34,899 nt of DNA from Klenkia soli (GTDB taxonomy: Bacteria > Actinomycetota > Actinomycetes > Mycobacteriales > Geodermatophilaceae), in the NCBI RefSeq assembly GCF_900103975.1, contig NZ_FNIR01000022.1:1-34899 (forward strand). Reading direction: 5' to 3'. Position numbers and translations under genes: made by a program. A model generated the notes under the pieces. The model was given only the letters and a program-made list of their open reading frames with translations, did not search any database and was not told the DNA's origin. The first letter of the stretch is position 1; the number at the start of each line of letters is the position of its first letter. Positions 25,563-33,436 of this stretch are shown piece by piece.

Positions 25563-26215
25563 TGCCCGACACTGGACCCATGACCAGCACCCGCCTCGCT
25601 CGCGGCGCCCTGATCGCGGCCACCGTCGTCCTGCTCGGCACCGGCTGCTCCTCCGACTCCGGCGACAGCACCGCGGCCGCCACCTCGACGGCCGCGACGA
25701 CGTCCGCCGAGGCCACCGACACCGGCCCCGTCGGTGCGGGCTGCGCGCAGCTGACCGCCGACCCCGCCCTGCTGAGCACGGCGGCCACCCAGCCGGTCGC
25801 CACGGCCGCAGCCGGCACCCCGTTGCTGACCACCCTGGCGTCGGTGGTGGGCTCGGCCAACCTGACCGCCGCGCTCGACGCCCAGACCGACATCACGGTG
25901 ATCGCCCCGGCGAACTCGGCCTTCGACGCCGTCCCCGCCGACCAGATCAACGCCCTGGTCGCGGATCTGCCCCGGCTCACCTCGGTGCTGCAGCACCACG
26001 TGATCAGCGGCCGGCTGGCCCCCGACCAGCTGGTCGGCGACCACACCACGCTGCTGGGCGACACGCTCACCGTCGGGGGCACCGCCGACGCCCCGACCGT
26101 GTCGGCCGACCAGACGCTGCTCGGCACGGCCGACGCGACGCTGGTCTGCGGCAACGTGCAGACCGCCAACGCCACGGTCTACATCGTCGACCAGGTGCTC
26201 AGCCCGGAGGCGTGA
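25562..26215 (+). CDS. Fasciclin (FAS1) domain lipoprotein
   Basis: About 217 residues from ATG 25562 (TGATG overlap with the molybdoenzyme stop); ATG 25580 gives a tidier lipoprotein start, MTSTRLARGALIAATVVLL. The lipobox is LLGTGC, followed by a Ser/Thr/Ala linker and a FAS1 domain: TLLTTLASVVGSANLTAALDAQ-like TDITVIAPANSAFDAVPADQ, VLQHHVISGRL and TVYIVDQVLSPEA. FAS1 domains act in adhesion or protein contacts outside the cell (compare MPT70/MPT83). Translational coupling suggests it acts with the extracellular molybdenum domain. A further cysteine pair outside the lipobox may form a disulfide. Confidence 0.9.
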   Translation: MPDTGPMTSTRLARGALIAATVVLLGTGCSSDSGDSTAAATSTAATTSAEATDTGPVGAGCAQLTADPALLSTAATQPVATAAAGTPLLTTLASVVGSANLTAALDAQTDITVIAPANSAFDAVPADQINALVADLPRLTSVLQHHVISGRLAPDQLVGDHTTLLGDTLTVGGTADAPTVSADQTLLGTADATLVCGNVQTANATVYIVDQVLSPEA

Positions 26216-26230
26216 TCGACCCGGGCGGGA

Positions 26231-26695
26231 TCAGTTCCGCCGGGCGATCGCGCCCGACAGCACCGTGGCGAACGCCGTCCACGCCGCGTACGGGACCAGG
26301 GCGGCCGCGGCCGGCCGGCTGACCCGGTCGGCCCGGCGCACCAGGTCGACCGTGGAGGCGGTCAGCGCCGCGGACTCCAGCGTCGCCAGCCACGGCCGGT
26401 GCGCCCGGAAGAAGATCGGCGTCCAGGCCGTGTTCAGCGCCAGGTTGGTCGCGTAGGCGCGGGCGAAGTCGTGCCGCTGCTGCGCGTCGGCCTTCACCAG
26501 CACCTCGCCGCCGGCCCAGGCGATGCCGGTGTAGAGCGCGCTCCACACGATGCCGAAGGCCTGCGGCGGCGGGTAGAAGGAGGGCTTGTCGAGCCGGGCG
26601 AACCAGCGGCTGCCCGGGTCGGTGGCCAGGCCGCCGACCACGGCGGAGCCGACGGCCAGTGCTGCGGCGGCGACCCGGTCCGAGGAGATCGTCAT
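26231..26695 (-). CDS. tspO: TspO/MBR-family membrane protein
   Basis: A 154-residue protein with five predicted helices and the TspO signature GSRWFARLDKPSFYPPPQAFGIVWSALYTGIAWA, then NLALNTAWTPIFFRAHRPW. TspO proteins bind porphyrins and other hydrophobic ligands in membranes and affect stress responses; the exact role here is unknown. ATG 26695 lies only 33 bases from the divergent pyrE start. Its minus-strand upstream GACGAT hexamer at six bases would suit a leaderless start. The stop region faces the fasciclin gene, only 15 bases away. Confidence 0.92.
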   Translation of the reverse strand: MTISSDRVAAAALAVGSAVVGGLATDPGSRWFARLDKPSFYPPPQAFGIVWSALYTGIAWAGGEVLVKADAQQRHDFARAYATNLALNTAWTPIFFRAHRPWLATLESAALTASTVDLVRRADRVSRPAAAALVPYAAWTAFATVLSGAIARRN

Positions 26696-26715
26696 GCCGC
26701 GATCGTCGTCCTCAG

Positions 26716-26721
26716 TAGGGT
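26716..26721 (+). promoter_or_regulatory. Leaderless promoter of pyrE
   Basis: TAGGGT, seven bases, then the ATG at 26729; no ribosome binding site. The promoter extends into the start of the divergent tspO gene. Confidence 0.6.
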
Positions 26722-26728
26722 CGGCCGC

Positions 26729-27289
26729 ATGACGGCGACCACCCCGCACCCCGACCGGACCCGGCTGCAGGAGCTGATCACCGACCTGGCCGTGGTGCAC
26801 GGGAAGGTCACGCTGTCCTCGGGGCGCGAGGCCGACTGGTACATCGACCTGCGCCGGCTGACGCTGCACCACGAGGGTGCGCCGCTGGTCGGGCGCGTGA
26901 TGCGCCAGCTGACCGCCGACCTGCGCTACGACGTCGTCGGCGGGCTGACCCTGGGTGCCGACCCCGTGGCGACGGCGATGCTGCACGCGGCCGGCGACGG
27001 CGAGGGGTTCCTGGACGCCTGCGTGGTGCGCAAGCAGGGCAAGGCGCACGGGCTGCAGCGCCGCATCGAGGGCCCCGAGGTCGCCGGGCGGAGGGTGCTC
27101 GTGGTCGAGGACGTGTCGACCACCGGCGGCAGCCCGCTGACCGCCGCCGAGGCGCTGGTCGAGGCCGGTGCCGAGGTCGTGGCGATCGCGGTCATCGTCG
27201 ACCGGGGCGCCCGCGCGGCCGTCGAGGCCGCCGGCTACGAGTACCGCGCCGCCTTCTCCCTCGAAGACCTCGGCCTTCAGTCCGGCTGA
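26729..27289 (+). CDS. pyrE: Orotate phosphoribosyltransferase
   Basis: A 186-residue enzyme. The PRPP-binding motif VLVVEDVSTTGGSPL sits at 123-137, preceded by VVGGLTLGADPVATAM and VVRKQGKAHGLQRRIEG (the lysine-rich OPRT loop). The active-site start KVTLSSGREADWYIDLRRL matches PyrE. It makes orotidine monophosphate from orotate and PRPP in de novo pyrimidine synthesis. The ATG at 26729 is leaderless in appearance. It is divergent from tspO and convergent with dedA. No other pyr genes are nearby, as in other actinobacteria where pyrE stands apart. Confidence 0.97.
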   Translation: MTATTPHPDRTRLQELITDLAVVHGKVTLSSGREADWYIDLRRLTLHHEGAPLVGRVMRQLTADLRYDVVGGLTLGADPVATAMLHAAGDGEGFLDACVVRKQGKAHGLQRRIEGPEVAGRRVLVVEDVSTTGGSPLTAAEALVEAGAEVVAIAVIVDRGARAAVEAAGYEYRAAFSLEDLGLQSG

Positions 27290-27390
27290 TCCGGCCGCGT
27301 CGCAGGGGCCCGCCGCGAGCTCGCGAGTGGTGGGGGGCGACGGGGTCCTTCTGCTCGGCCTGGCGTAGCCGGTGGGCGCTGGCGTCGAGG

Positions 27391-28002
27391 TCAGGCGGGG
27401 CGGCCCGAGCGGCGGTTGCGGACGACCTCGATCACCACGGGCACCAGCGAGAGCGCGACGATGCCCAGGATGAACAGCTCGACGTGGTCGCGGACGACGG
27501 CGACCTGACCCAGCCAGTAGCCCAGCAGGGTCACCCCGCCGGCCCACAGCACCCCGCCGATGACCGACCACACGGCGTAGCGGCGGAAGTCCATCAGCGA
27601 GGCCCCGGCCATCACCGTGGCGAAGGTGCGGATGATCGGCACGAAGCGGGCCAGCAGGATCGTCCGGTTGCCGTTGCGGTCGAAGAACTCCTGCGACTTG
27701 TGCACGTACTCGGCCTTGAAGAGGCGGCTGTCGGGCCGGTTGAACACGGCCGGGCCGACCCGCCGGCCGATCCAGTAGCCCACCAGGTTCCCGACGATCG
27801 CGGCCAGCGGCAGCACGACGAGCAGCACCCACAGCGGCACCGTGAACACCCCGCCGGCCACCAGCAGCCCGGCGGTGAACAGCAGCGAGTCGCCGGGCAG
27901 GAAGAACCCGACGAGCAGCCCGCACTCGGCGAACAGGATCACCGCGATCCCGATCAGCCCGAAGGTGTTGATGAGGTGCTCGGGGTCCAGGAAGGAACTC
28001 AC
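27391..28002 (-). CDS. DedA-family membrane protein (SNARE-associated/VTT fold)
   Basis: A 203-residue protein with about five helices. The family motifs are present: GFFLPGDSLLFTAGLLV, GNLVGYWIGRRVG and LLARFVPIIRTFATVMAG, with the conserved Glu26 in ILFAECGLLVG. DedA proteins move undecaprenyl phosphate or phospholipids between membrane leaflets. The GTG start at 28002 has TACGGT eight bases upstream and no ribosome site. The Arg-rich C-terminus (RNRRSGRPA) stays in the cytoplasm. It diverges from the flavoprotein gene at 28083. Confidence 0.94.
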   Translation of the reverse strand: MSSFLDPEHLINTFGLIGIAVILFAECGLLVGFFLPGDSLLFTAGLLVAGGVFTVPLWVLLVVLPLAAIVGNLVGYWIGRRVGPAVFNRPDSRLFKAEYVHKSQEFFDRNGNRTILLARFVPIIRTFATVMAGASLMDFRRYAVWSVIGGVLWAGGVTLLGYWLGQVAVVRDHVELFILGIVALSLVPVVIEVVRNRRSGRPA

Positions 28003-28070
28003 GGGCGGGGACCGTACGTGCGCGGGCTGTGAGAACCCTGGACGAGCTGGGGCGTGTCGGTGCCAGGTCG

Positions 28071-28088
28071 TACCGTGGTCACGTGACC
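28071..28088 (+). promoter_or_regulatory. Leaderless promoter and 12-bp palindrome at the start of the FAD oxidase gene
   Basis: TACCGT (28071-28076) is followed by six bases and GTG 28083. The perfect palindrome GGTCACGTGACC (28077-28088) covers the predicted transcription start and the start codon. A bound regulator would block the promoter. Confidence 0.5.
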
Positions 28089-29504
28089 GCCACCACAGCG
28101 ACGACGACGTCGCCGACCGCGTCCACGCCCGCCTGGTTGGCCGAGCTCACCGAGGCGCTGGGCGCCGGCAGCGTGCTCACCGACCCCGACGTGACCGCCG
28201 CCTACGCCCGCGACCAGGCGATGCTGGCCCACGCCGGCACCCCGGCGGCCGTCGTGCTGCCGCGCACCACCGCCGAGGTGTCCGCGGTCATGCGGATCGC
28301 GAGCGCCCACGGCGTGCCCGTCGTCCCGCGGGGTGCCGGGTCGGGGCTGGCCGGTGCCGCCAACGCGGTCGACGGCGCGATCACGCTGGTCATGACCCGC
28401 ATGGACGCCGTGCTCGAGGTGTCCACCGCCGACCGGCTGGCCGTCGTCCAACCGGGGGTGGTGAACAAGGCCCTGCGCGACGAGGTGGCCCGGCACGGCC
28501 TGTTCTACCCGCCCGACCCCAGCTCGTACGACTGGTGCACGATCGGCGGCAACCTGGCCAACAACTCCGGCGGCCTGTGCTGCGTGAAGTACGGCGTGAC
28601 CACCGACTACGTGCTCGGGCTCGAGGTGGTGCTGGCCGACGGGCGGGTGCTGCGCACCGGGCGGCGCACCGTCAAGGGCGTGGCCGGGTACGACCTCGCC
28701 AAGCTGTTCGTCGGGTCCGAGGGCACCCTCGGCGTGATCACCGAGGCCACCCTCTCGCTGCGGCCGGCCCCGCAGACCCCCGTCACCCTCGTCGCCACGT
28801 TCTCCACCACCGCGCAGACCGGGCAGGTCGTCGAGGCCGCGGTGAGCTGCGGCGTCGTCCCCAGCCTGTTCGAGGTGATGGACCAGACCTGCATCCGGGC
28901 CGTCGACGACATGCTCAAGGCCGACCTCGACCGCGACGCGCACGCCCTGCTGGTCGCCCAGTCCGACGCCGGGGGCGAGGCGGCGCTGGCCGAGATGGAG
29001 GTGCTGGCGCAGCTGTGCCGCGACGCCGGCTGCGACCTGGTGCACGTCACCGACGACGCCGCCGAGGGCGACCTGCTGCTGGCCGCCCGCCGCATGGCGC
29101 TGCCCGCGCTCGAGGCGTTGGGCACCACGCTGATCGACGACGTCGCCGTCCCCCGGTCGCGGATCGCGGCCTTCCTCGACGGCTGCGACGCGATCGCCCG
29201 CGACCGCGGCCTGGTCATCGGGGTGGTCGGGCACGCCGGCGACGGCAACATGCACCCGACGATGTGCTTCGACCCCACCGACGACGACCACCGCGCCCGG
29301 GCCTTCGCCGCCTTCGACGACGTCCTCGAGCTGGGCCTGTCGCTGGGCGGCACGATCACCGGCGAGCACGGCGTCGGCAACCTCAAGACCGGCTGGCTCG
29401 AGCGCGAGATCGGCCCCGTCGGCCTCGACGTGCACCGCTCCGTCAAGCGTGCGCTCGACCCCGACGGCCTGCTCAACCCCGGGAAGATGTTCAGCGCGGG
29501 CTGA
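28083..29504 (+). CDS. FAD-linked oxidase of the GlcD/D-lactate dehydrogenase family
   Basis: About 473 residues from GTG 28083. The PCMH-type FAD domain has VVPRGAGSGLAGAANAVDGAITLVMTRM and IGGNLANNSGGLCCVKYGVTTDYVLG. The C-terminal domain has the FAD-linked oxidase end GHAGDGNMHPTMCFDP and ITGEHGVGNLKTGWLERE. Such enzymes oxidise glycolate, D-lactate or other 2-hydroxyacids. The substrate is not determined by sequence, and no GlcE/GlcF partners are nearby. An earlier in-frame GTG at 28029 is less likely. The next flavoprotein gene follows after 19 bases on the same strand. Confidence 0.93.
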   Translation: MTATTATTTSPTASTPAWLAELTEALGAGSVLTDPDVTAAYARDQAMLAHAGTPAAVVLPRTTAEVSAVMRIASAHGVPVVPRGAGSGLAGAANAVDGAITLVMTRMDAVLEVSTADRLAVVQPGVVNKALRDEVARHGLFYPPDPSSYDWCTIGGNLANNSGGLCCVKYGVTTDYVLGLEVVLADGRVLRTGRRTVKGVAGYDLAKLFVGSEGTLGVITEATLSLRPAPQTPVTLVATFSTTAQTGQVVEAAVSCGVVPSLFEVMDQTCIRAVDDMLKADLDRDAHALLVAQSDAGGEAALAEMEVLAQLCRDAGCDLVHVTDDAAEGDLLLAARRMALPALEALGTTLIDDVAVPRSRIAAFLDGCDAIARDRGLVIGVVGHAGDGNMHPTMCFDPTDDDHRARAFAAFDDVLELGLSLGGTITGEHGVGNLKTGWLEREIGPVGLDVHRSVKRALDPDGLLNPGKMFSAG

Positions 29505-29523
29505 TCGCGGGCACCGGGGCCCT

Positions 29524-30876
29524 GTGTCGAAGCAACGGCTGGTGGTCATCGGGGGCGATGCGGGCGGGATGTCGGCGGCGGCGCAGGCGCGCCGGCTCGA
29601 CGAGGAGCTCGAGATCGTGGTCCTGGAGCAGGGGCGGGACACCTCGTACTCGGCCTGCGGGATCCCGTACTGGATCGGCGGTCTGGTCGACTCCCGCGAG
29701 GACCTCGTGGCCCGCACCCCGGCCGAGCACCGCGAGCGCGGGCTCGTCGTCCACACCTGCACCCGGGCGACCGGCATCGACCTCGAGGCCGGCCGGGTGA
29801 CCAGCCACGACGGCCGCACCTTCGACTACGACACCCTGCTGGTGGCCACCGGGGGTCGGCCCACCCGGCCGCCGATCGACGGCCTGGACGCACCCGGGGT
29901 GTTCGGCGTGCACCGCCTCGACGACGGCGACGCGATCCGGGCCTGGATCGCCGACCTGCCCGCCGGGGCCCCCGCGGTGGTGATGGGTGGGGGCTACATC
30001 GGTCTGGAGATGGCCGAGATGCTGCAGACCCGGGGGCTGGACGTCACCGTCGTGCTGGCCGACCCGCTGCCGATGGGCCTGCTGGACGCCGACATGGGCG
30101 AGCGGGTGTGCGCCGCGATGCGGGAGCAGGGCATGACGGTGCACACCGACCAGGCCGTGCGCGAGGTGCTGCTGGACGACGCCGGCACGGCCCGCGGCGT
30201 GCGCACCGACCAGGGTTCCTACGAGGCGCGGGTCGTCGTCCTCGGGCTCGGCATGGGGCCCGAGGCCCGGCTGGCCGCCGACGCCGGTCTCGGCATCGGG
30301 GTGACCGGGGGGATCGACGTCGACGCCACCATGCGCAGCCGCACCCACGACAACGCCTTCGCCGCCGGCGACTGCGTGCAGACCTACCACCGGCTCACCG
30401 GCGAACCGGCCCACGTCGCGCTGGGCACCCACGCCAACAAGCAGGGCCGGGTCGCCGGCTCGGTGATCGCCGGCCGGCCCGCCCGGTTCGCCGGCGTGCT
30501 GGGCACCGCGCTGACCAAGGTGGGCGGCCTCGAGATCGGCCGCACCGGGCTGTGCACCACGCAGGCCGAGGCCGCCGGCTTCGCGTTCCGGCACGAGACG
30601 ATCGAGGCCACCACCCGGGCCGGGTACTACCCCGGGGCCGAGGACCTCGCGGTGAAGCTGATCGCCGAGGAGGGCTCCGGTCGCCTGCTCGGTGCGCAGG
30701 TCGTGGGCGGTGCCGGTGCGGGCAAGCGCATCGACGTCCTGGCCACCGCGATCTGGGCGGGCATGACCGCCGACGAGCTGGCCGGGTCCGACATCTCCTA
30801 CGCGCCGCCGTTCTCCCCGACCTACGACGCGGTCTCGGTCGCGGCGCGGGTGGTCAGCCGCACCGAGCGGGGCTGA
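29524..30876 (+). CDS. FAD/NAD(P)-dependent disulfide reductase of the CoA-disulfide reductase/NADH oxidase type
   Basis: A 450-residue flavoprotein from GTG 29524. The FAD site is VVIGGDAGGMSAAAQARR (7-24) and the NAD site VVMGGGYIGLEMAEMLQ (about 157-173). FAAGDC (about 280) binds FAD, and the dimerisation domain follows. Cys45 in SYSACGIPYWIGG is the single redox cysteine of CoA-disulfide reductases and NADH oxidases, with no CxxxxC pair. It may keep CoA or another low-molecular thiol reduced, or consume oxygen. A GTG start without a clear ribosome site suggests coupling with the preceding oxidase. It converges with the next gene, only 3 bases away. Confidence 0.91.
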   Translation: MSKQRLVVIGGDAGGMSAAAQARRLDEELEIVVLEQGRDTSYSACGIPYWIGGLVDSREDLVARTPAEHRERGLVVHTCTRATGIDLEAGRVTSHDGRTFDYDTLLVATGGRPTRPPIDGLDAPGVFGVHRLDDGDAIRAWIADLPAGAPAVVMGGGYIGLEMAEMLQTRGLDVTVVLADPLPMGLLDADMGERVCAAMREQGMTVHTDQAVREVLLDDAGTARGVRTDQGSYEARVVVLGLGMGPEARLAADAGLGIGVTGGIDVDATMRSRTHDNAFAAGDCVQTYHRLTGEPAHVALGTHANKQGRVAGSVIAGRPARFAGVLGTALTKVGGLEIGRTGLCTTQAEAAGFAFRHETIEATTRAGYYPGAEDLAVKLIAEEGSGRLLGAQVVGGAGAGKRIDVLATAIWAGMTADELAGSDISYAPPFSPTYDAVSVAARVVSRTERG

Positions 30877-30879
30877 CGC

Positions 30880-31668
30880 TCAGGCCGCCGTCCACCCGGG
30901 GTCGCCCGGCTGCAGCGCGGGCGCCGTGCGTGGTCGACGCGGCGTCGTGCGCACCAGGAGCCAGGCGCCGCCGGCCGACACGGCCACGGCCAGCAGCTGC
31001 AGCCACGCACCCCGGACGACCTCCGGCGGGTAGACCACGAGGAGGGCCAGCGTGGCCAGGTGCGCGGCTGCTGCGGCGTACGCCGCGACAGCCGCGGTGA
31101 TCGCCGCGCCCCGACGGGCCACCCAGGTCAGCAGCACGAGCAGGGCCGTGGGGACGGCGAAGACCACGGCGAGGATCGCGACGGTCTCGGTGTAGGCGGC
31201 GTCCCCGTCCGCGTAGGGCCGGGCGGCCTGGTCGGCGGCGTCCTGGAGGGCGACCACGGCCACGGTGGCCAGCATGCCGAGGAGGACGACGGTGACCACC
31301 CACCGAGCCCACCGGGCGCCCGGTACGGCGGCCAGCCCGAACAGGGGTGCGGCGACCAGACCCGCGAAGGTGACCACGACGGCCAAGGACAGCAGCGGCA
31401 GCGGCACCAGGTCGGTGCCGACGAGGCCGGTGCCGGTGACCGACCGCGGTGCGCCGTCGGGGCCGCGGACGACCGCCCAGGGCGTGATCCCACCCAGTCC
31501 GGCACCGAGGACGAAGCCGGTCACCAGGAAGAACCAGGCCAGCAGTGGGCCCCACCACGGCGGGGAGCTGCGGGGCGGCGGCCCGGTCGGCGGCGTCCAG
31601 GCGGGGGCCGCCGCACCGGGCCCGGGCGGGGGCGGGCCGTCCGGGGACCAGGGCCGAGGTGCAGTCAT
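30880..31668 (-). CDS. Six-helix membrane protein with Pro-rich N-terminus, unknown function
   Basis: A 262-residue protein from ATG 31668. Residues 1-40 are rich in Pro, Gly and Ala (PDGPPPPGPG, TPPTGPPPRSS). About six hydrophobic segments follow, the first near 42-66 (GPLLAWFFLVTGFVLGAGLGG). A periplasm-like loop near 68-85 (VVRGPDGAPRSVTGTGLVG) separates helices one and two. The C-terminus is polar and Arg/Pro-rich. I do not recognise a family. No ribosome site is visible before the ATG. It is divergent from fba and convergent with the disulfide reductase. Confidence 0.75.
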   Translation of the reverse strand: MTAPRPWSPDGPPPPGPGAAAPAWTPPTGPPPRSSPPWWGPLLAWFFLVTGFVLGAGLGGITPWAVVRGPDGAPRSVTGTGLVGTDLVPLPLLSLAVVVTFAGLVAAPLFGLAAVPGARWARWVVTVVLLGMLATVAVVALQDAADQAARPYADGDAAYTETVAILAVVFAVPTALLVLLTWVARRGAAITAAVAAYAAAAAHLATLALLVVYPPEVVRGAWLQLLAVAVSAGGAWLLVRTTPRRPRTAPALQPGDPGWTAA

Positions 31669-31727
31669 GCGGGGAGATGGTGCCCGATGCCCACGTCGCC
31701 CGCTGTCGTCGTCCCCCGTCCGGGCGG

Positions 31728-31733
31728 GATACT
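31728..31733 (+). promoter_or_regulatory. -10 box candidate for fba
   Basis: GATACT in the context GGGATACTTG is the best -10 match upstream of fba, and would give a leader of about 35 bases. No convincing -35 was seen. Confidence 0.4.
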
Positions 31734-31774
31734 TGCCGGCGAGCAGGACCACCTCGATCGACAGGAGCGTCACC

Positions 31775-32806
31775 GTGCCCATCGCGACCCCCGAGGTCTA
31801 CGCCGACATGATCAGCCGGGCGAAGGAGGGCGGCTTCGCCTACCCGGCCATCAACTGCACCTCGTCGGAGACGGTCAACGCCGCGCTGCGCGGGTTCGCC
31901 GAGGCCGGCAGCGACGGCATCATCCAGTTCTCCACCGGCGGCGCGGAGTTCATCTCCGGCACCCGGGTCAAGGACATGGTCGTCGGCGCCAGCGCGCTGG
32001 CCGAGTACGCGCACGTCGTCGCGAAGCAGTACCCGGTGCAGGTCGCGCTGCACACCGACCACTGCCAGAAGGAGAAGCTGGACTCCTACGTCCGGCCGCT
32101 CATCGCGCTCTCGCAGGAGCGGGTCGACCGGGGCGAGAACCCGCTGTTCCAGTCGCACATGTGGGACGGCTCGGCCATCGACCTGGACGAGAACCTGTCG
32201 ATCGCCGAGGAGCTGATCGCCAAGACCTCCGCGGCCAAGATCGTGCTGGAGCTCGAGATCGGCGTCGTCGGCGGCGAGGAGGACGGCGTCTCCCACGACA
32301 TCAACGACAAGCTCTACACCGCCCCCGGCGACTTCGTGCAGACGGCGAAGACCCTGGGTCTGGGCGAGAAGGGCGTCTACCTGCTGGCCGCCACGTTCGG
32401 CAACGTGCACGGGGTCTACAAGCCGGGCAACGTGCAGCTGCGCCCCGAGATCCTCAAGGAGGGCCAGGAGGTCGTCGTCGCCGAGCTGGGCCTCGAGGCC
32501 GGCAGCAAGCCGTTCAACCTGGTCTTCCACGGCGGGTCGGGCTCGTCGCAGGAGGAGATCCGCGAGGCCCTCTCCTACGGCGTGGTGAAGATGAACGTCG
32601 ACACCGACACCCAGTACGCCTTCACCCGGCCCATCGCCGGGCACATGTTCAGCAACTACGACGGCGTGCTCAAGGTCGACGGCGAGGTCGGCAACAAGAA
32701 GGTCTACGACCCGCGCACCTACATGAAGGCCGCCGAGCTCGGCATGGCCGCGCGCGTGCAGACCGCCTGCGAGGACCTGCTGTCGGCCGGGAAGTCCCAG
32801 GCGTGA
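31775..32806 (+). CDS. fba: Fructose-bisphosphate aldolase class II
   Basis: A 343-residue class IIa aldolase from GTG 31775 with AGGAG seven bases upstream. The start is MPIATPEVYADMISRAKEGG, as in mycobacteria. ALHTDHCQKEKLD contains catalytic Asp95 and zinc ligand His96. Further zinc and phosphate motifs include ELEIGVVGGEEDGV, ATFGNVHGVYKPGN and FHGGSGSSQEEI. It splits fructose 1,6-bisphosphate into two triose phosphates in glycolysis and reverses this in gluconeogenesis. The stop overlaps the DUF3151 start (GTGA). With ppsA downstream it marks a central-carbon stretch. Codons are very strongly NNC/NNG biased, as in a highly expressed gene. Confidence 0.98.
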   Translation: MPIATPEVYADMISRAKEGGFAYPAINCTSSETVNAALRGFAEAGSDGIIQFSTGGAEFISGTRVKDMVVGASALAEYAHVVAKQYPVQVALHTDHCQKEKLDSYVRPLIALSQERVDRGENPLFQSHMWDGSAIDLDENLSIAEELIAKTSAAKIVLELEIGVVGGEEDGVSHDINDKLYTAPGDFVQTAKTLGLGEKGVYLLAATFGNVHGVYKPGNVQLRPEILKEGQEVVVAELGLEAGSKPFNLVFHGGSGSSQEEIREALSYGVVKMNVDTDTQYAFTRPIAGHMFSNYDGVLKVDGEVGNKKVYDPRTYMKAAELGMAARVQTACEDLLSAGKSQA

Positions 32807-33210
32807 CCCACGCGCACCGGGACCTGCTGGGCCCCCCGCCCGAGACGCTGCTGCCCGAGACCCCCGAGGCGTCGGCGGCGCTGGCCGCCGGCACCCCGGC
32901 CGCCGAGGTCGCCGCCGCGCACCCCACGGTCAGCGCCGCCTGGGCCGCGCTGGCCGAGGAGGCCTTGGCCGGCGGCCGGACGATCGAGGCCTACGCCTAT
33001 GCCCGCACCGGCTACCACCGCGGCCTGGACGCCCTGCGCCGCAACGGCTGGAAGGGCTTCGGCCCGGTGCCGTGGCGGCACGCCCCCAACCAGGGTTTCC
33101 TGCGCTGCGTCACCGAGCTGGCCAAGGCCAGCGAGGCCATCGGCGAGACGGCCGAGACCCAGCGGCTGACCGAGCTCCTGCGCGACTGCGACCCCTCGCT
33201 GGCGGCGTAG
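32803..33210 (+). CDS. DUF3151 family protein
   Basis: A 135-residue protein from GTG 32803, overlapping the fba stop as GTGA. It has the DUF3151 features [11 protein letters not shown], an Ala-rich helix ([23 protein letters not shown]), then [40 protein letters not shown]. The family is restricted to actinobacteria, and M. tuberculosis keeps a member near fba. Helical repeat character and lack of a signal peptide suggest a cytoplasmic protein. Function unknown; coupling to fba suggests co-expression. A 20-bp-arm palindrome follows 21 bases after the stop. Confidence 0.9.
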   Translation: MTHAHRDLLGPPPETLLPETPEASAALAAGTPAAEVAAAHPTVSAAWAALAEEALAGGRTIEAYAYARTGYHRGLDALRRNGWKGFGPVPWRHAPNQGFLRCVTELAKASEAIGETAETQRLTELLRDCDPSLAA

Positions 33211-33231
33211 CACCGCGGCGCAGCCGCTGGT

Positions 33232-33300
33232 CCCACCCACGTCGTCCCGGGCATCCTCCCGCCCTGCGGGGCCACCGGATCCCGGGACGACGTGGGTGGG
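33232..33300. repeat. Long perfect inverted repeat after the fba-DUF3151 operon
   Basis: The 20-base arms 33232-33251 and 33281-33300 are perfectly complementary. The 29-base spacer can form a small inner stem (CCCGC with GCGGG). It may be the operon terminator but has no T-run. The remaining gap up to 33436 shows no gene and no clear promoter, only a GAGGAGAGG ribosome site for ppsA. Confidence 0.85.
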
Positions 33301-33436
33301 CGGGGGCTCGGGCGGGAGGGTGCCCGGCGTGGCACGATCCGACGGTGAGCAGCGTGGCTCCACCCGCAGGGGACGGCTCTCCCGTCCTCGACCACCGGCG
33401 CAGCCCGGTGCGGGGTGCCCCGAGGAGAGGAACACC

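Noticed and set aside
26211-26235. TGATC/GATCA inverted repeat between fasciclin and tspO stops
   Set aside because: Five-base arms formed mainly by the two stop codons; too weak to call a terminator.
27316-27327. Perfect 12-bp palindrome CGCGAGCTCGCG between pyrE and dedA
   Set aside because: Short, loopless and expected fairly often in such G+C-rich DNA; no promoter or gene start is near. No other structure was seen in this 101-base gap.
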